Source: an uncultured Ruminococcus sp. (GTDB taxonomy: Bacteria; Bacillota; Clostridia; Oscillospirales; CAG-272). From it: a stretch of DNA of 8,660 bases. Where the stretch lies: positions 1 to 8,660 of the forward strand of contig CACZSP010000216.1 of NCBI GenBank assembly GCA_902783905.1. The letters run 5' to 3'. Below, one piece after another: positions 6,222-8,660 of this stretch (the first letter of the stretch is position 1; every line of letters starts with the position of its first letter). Made by a program: the position numbers and the translations under genes. The notes beneath the pieces were generated by a model that had not been told where the DNA came from, ran no database searches, and was given only the letters and a program-made list of their open reading frames with translations.

Positions 6222-7883
6222 ATGACGATACGCCTGAAAAATTCCGGAATCGGAGAAAAAAGCTTCGAAATACTCGAAAAATCCGCCGCGAGACTCTTTT
6301 CCGAAAGACTGATCGGAACGGAGCGGGGCGACGACAGCGTTTATTCGGTTTTACTTTCGACCGATCCGTCCCTGAAGGACGACCGGTATCTGATCGAGTC
6401 GACGGCCGTCGGCGCCTCCCTCACCGCGGCAAACGACGTTTCCGCCCACGCCGCTTTCGGGCGCTGGATGCTGGAGTCGGCGTTCGACGGACGCGGCGGA
6501 TTCACCCCTTTTGAGGGAAAAATCGATTTCACGCCGAAGGATCCCCTTCGCGGGATGTATTTTGCGACACATTTCCGCAATTATTATCATTCGGCGCCGA
6601 TAGAAAAAGTATACGAGGTCATAGAGGACCTGGCGCTCCGGGGATGCAACTCCCTGCTCGTCTGGTTCGACATGCACCATTTCACCTCGATGGACGACCC
6701 GGAGGCGCTTGAACTGACCGAACGCCTGCGCGAGATGCTGAAATACGCCGCGCGCATCGGAATGAAGGGTTCGCTGACCATGCTCTCCAACGAGGGATTT
6801 TCCTCGTCTCCGGAGCACCTGCGCGCCGAGTGGACCGCCCAGAACGGCTACTTCAAGGCGCCGGGCGGGCACTATCACGTCGAGATCTGTCCGTCGAAGG
6901 AAGGCGGAATCGAAGAGATCCTCCGCGAACGCCGGGCCATGCTTGAGCGCTTCGCTGATCTCGACATAGCATACCTGTGCTACTGGCCTTACGACCAGGG
7001 AGGCTGCACCTGCTCGAAATGCACGCCATGGGGCTCCAACGGCTTTATGCGCCTGTTCCCGTATTTCCGCGACCTGGTCGCAGAAATGATGCCCAGGACC
7101 CGCATCATTATTTCGACCTGGTATTTCGACAAATTCATCGCCGGCGAATGGGATTCCTTCTATCCCTTCATAAAGGACGGCAGTCCCGAAGGCGTCGACT
7201 ATATTATGTCCTTCTTCTTCAACGGGCAGCTGCCCGAAGTGATAGAAAAGAACGGCATCCCCGAAGGCGTAAAATTCATAGATTTCCCCGAGATCAGCAT
7301 GTACACCTGCATGCCGTGGGGCGGATTCGGCGCCAGCCTGCTCGCGCGTTTTCTCAACCGCACGAACGAAAAGAGCGGAAAGCTCTATTCGGGCGGCTTC
7401 CCCTATTCGGAGGGAATATTCGAGGACGTAAACAAATTCATAACTCAGTGCTATTACTCCGGACTGTACGAAAACGCGGAGGACGCGGTGCGCGCTTACG
7501 TCAGATACGAATTCTGCGTCGAAGGAAAGGCGCTCGACGAACTGACCGACGCCCTGCTCTCGACCGAGACGGCGCTCGCCAGGAAGCGCGTAAGCGACGT
7601 CACCGGTCTGCATTTCGATATTGCCGACGCGTCCGAAACCGAAAAGGTCTACCGCATTCTGTCATTCTACAACTCGGTGCTTCCCGAAAACGTCCGCACC
7701 GGGTACAAATTCCGGCTCTGGTATCTGCGCGCCGTAATCGACCGCGAACTCGCCTCCTGCGGAGGATACCCGGGCAGATCGGAGATCTGCCGTCGGGCGA
7801 TGGAAGAGCTCTGCGGGATATATTACGCCTCGGGCAGGACGAACGTCTGGGTCAGACCTCCCGTTGAATTTCCGGAGTCATGA
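6222..7883 (+). CDS. Cytoplasmic glycoside-hydrolase-like protein (GH20/GH67-like fold)
   Basis: A 553-residue protein without signal peptide or membrane segment. Residues 1-105 look like the alpha/beta domain that precedes the barrel in GH20 and GH67 enzymes. DPLRGMYFA (108-115) marks the junction. A TIM-barrel-like series follows: GCNSLLVWFDMHHF (141-154), KGSLTMLSNEGF (182-193), the strand YLCYWPYDQGGCTCSKC (251-267), IIISTWYFD (295-303) and GGFPYSEGIFED (391-402). The GGCxCxxC segment (C262, C264, C267) resembles the short Cys cluster seen in GH67-like and DUF4838 proteins. Acidic residues such as D258, E357 and E397 are candidate catalytic residues, but I cannot assign them. AAAGGAG lies 9 nt before the ATG and overlaps the regulator stop. 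It probably acts on an imported glycan or glycoside. The exact family and substrate are not certain. Confidence 0.75.
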   Translation: MTIRLKNSGIGEKSFEILEKSAARLFSERLIGTERGDDSVYSVLLSTDPSLKDDRYLIESTAVGASLTAANDVSAHAAFGRWMLESAFDGRGGFTPFEGKIDFTPKDPLRGMYFATHFRNYYHSAPIEKVYEVIEDLALRGCNSLLVWFDMHHFTSMDDPEALELTERLREMLKYAARIGMKGSLTMLSNEGFSSSPEHLRAEWTAQNGYFKAPGGHYHVEICPSKEGGIEEILRERRAMLERFADLDIAYLCYWPYDQGGCTCSKCTPWGSNGFMRLFPYFRDLVAEMMPRTRIIISTWYFDKFIAGEWDSFYPFIKDGSPEGVDYIMSFFFNGQLPEVIEKNGIPEGVKFIDFPEISMYTCMPWGGFGASLLARFLNRTNEKSGKLYSGGFPYSEGIFEDVNKFITQCYYSGLYENAEDAVRAYVRYEFCVEGKALDELTDALLSTETALARKRVSDVTGLHFDIADASETEKVYRILSFYNSVLPENVRTGYKFRLWYLRAVIDRELASCGGYPGRSEICRRAMEELCGIYYASGRTNVWVRPPVEFPES

Positions 7884-8660
7884 AGCTGAGCCATTCGGGC
7901 AACAATCCGCTCGCGGTCTTTTACCCTCCCGAAATAACGACCTTCGCCTTCGACGCGGCAGAACGCCTCGCGTGCGCGATCGAAAGGAAAAGCGGCGTCC
8001 GTCCGCTTCTTCGCTGCGACCGGGGGCGGGATGATCCCGCCAACGCGATTCTGCTCGGCGATTCGGGTTATCCGTCACAGCGCGCCGCGCTTTCGGGGCT
8101 GAATTTCGGCGAATGCCTGATCTGCGCCCCGCAGAACGGTCTCTGCCTCTGCGTCACACGCACGGAGGAGACGCTGATCGGCGCGGTCGACGCGCTCTCT
8201 TCGTCTCTGAGTTACGACGGCTCGCTGATCGATATCCCGGACGGTCTCTTCGGGCGCAAAACCGCTCTTCCCGGTTTTCTTCGTTTCCTTCCGTCCCCCG
8301 ACGCCGGGACGGTCCTCGCAGTACGGAAGAGCCACGATCTCTGCGATCAGATACTGCTCGGAGGGATGACCGAAAAGTCTTACGGAGAATATCTCGAAAA
8401 ACTCTCGTCGCGGGGCTTTGAACGCGTTTTTTCGCGTTCCGCCGAAGGAAATCTGTTCTGCCGTTACGTATCGGGAGAGTGCTCGGTATACGCGTATTTC
8501 ACTCCCTTCAATTCTTCCGTCAGGATCCTCTGCGAACCGGCGGAAAACGCACACCGCGACGCGGAGGACGGGCACCGCGATCTCTGCCATCCGCTTATGA
8601 CGGTAGTCGGCGCCCGCTGGTCGGACACCGCATCCTATCTGAACAGGGACGCGGGCTCCG
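7880..8660 (+). CDS. Partial cytoplasmic paralogue of the lipid-anchored hydrolase
   Basis: The frame opens with ATG inside ATGA, where the TGA ends the upstream gene, and stays open to the window edge, giving 260 residues. There is no signal peptide or lipobox, so the product should be cytoplasmic. It aligns with the lipoprotein encoded at 1555-3348 at a constant offset of 58 residues: AILLGDSGYP (56-65) with EILVGNTGYP, EYLEKLSSRGFE with AYLSKLSAAGFE, FC...AYFT with FC...AYYT, VRILCEP (214-220) with VRIIAEP, and PLMTVVG (238-244) with PILTMIG. The window stops just before the metallo-beta-lactamase part, which is predicted, not seen. Its only upstream GGAG is 2 nt from the ATG, so translation likely depends on coupling. 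Confidence 0.85.
   Translation, partial: MKLSHSGNNPLAVFYPPEITTFAFDAAERLACAIERKSGVRPLLRCDRGRDDPANAILLGDSGYPSQRAALSGLNFGECLICAPQNGLCLCVTRTEETLIGAVDALSSSLSYDGSLIDIPDGLFGRKTALPGFLRFLPSPDAGTVLAVRKSHDLCDQILLGGMTEKSYGEYLEKLSSRGFERVFSRSAEGNLFCRYVSGECSVYAYFTPFNSSVRILCEPAENAHRDAEDGHRDLCHPLMTVVGARWSDTASYLNRDAGS

Noticed and set aside
6351..7613. Long open frame (420 codons) on the minus strand opposite the glycosidase-like gene
   Set aside because: It is an antisense frame created by GC-rich codon bias. It has no recognisable domain and no plausible ribosome-binding context, and the plus-strand frame is clearly the real protein.

Overview
The window looks like part of a GC-rich Firmicutes genome, probably an uncultured gut Clostridia relative. 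This is inferred from the lipoprotein signal peptides followed by Ser/Thr/Glu-rich linkers, the family-1 sugar-binding lipoprotein, the LacI regulator and the purine-rich Shine-Dalgarno sites. I cannot name a genus. No phage, insertion sequence, CRISPR, tRNA or rRNA sequence was seen.

The layout is two operons transcribed away from each other from about 5022-5123. Leftward (minus strand) run a solute-binding lipoprotein (3372-4883), a lipid-anchored metallo-beta-lactamase-fold hydrolase (1555-3348) and a ceramidase-like hydrolase without a signal peptide (58-1542). Rightward (plus strand) run a LacI-family regulator (5190-6215), a cytoplasmic glycoside-hydrolase-like protein (6222-7883) and a gene that leaves the window (7880-8660). 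Genes within each operon are 23 bp apart or less, or overlap. At the left edge (3-49) a strong intrinsic terminator points right, so it ends a transcript entering from outside the window.

The control region is unusually legible. Each operon has a near-consensus sigma-70 promoter with a 17-bp spacer (TTGACT/TATAAT leftward, TTGACA/TAAGAT rightward). The two -35 boxes lie in an 8-bp inverted repeat, and several short dyads are candidate LacI operators. The leftward transcript has a leader of about 140 nt with two GC-rich hairpins and a U7 tract.

The most notable observation is that the edge-truncated gene at 7880 is a paralogue of the lipid-anchored hydrolase at 1555-3348. The two align with a constant offset of 58 residues over the visible part, and the offset is about the length of the signal peptide plus linker. 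The locus therefore appears to encode an exported and a cytoplasmic version of one enzyme, one in each divergent operon. The ceramidase-like protein also seems to carry Cys where the family has a zinc-binding His and the catalytic Ser.

Together the genes suggest a LacI-controlled module for capture of a glycan-like or glycoconjugate ligand outside the cell, and its hydrolysis at the surface and in the cytoplasm. The substrate is unknown, and no ABC permease is present in the window.
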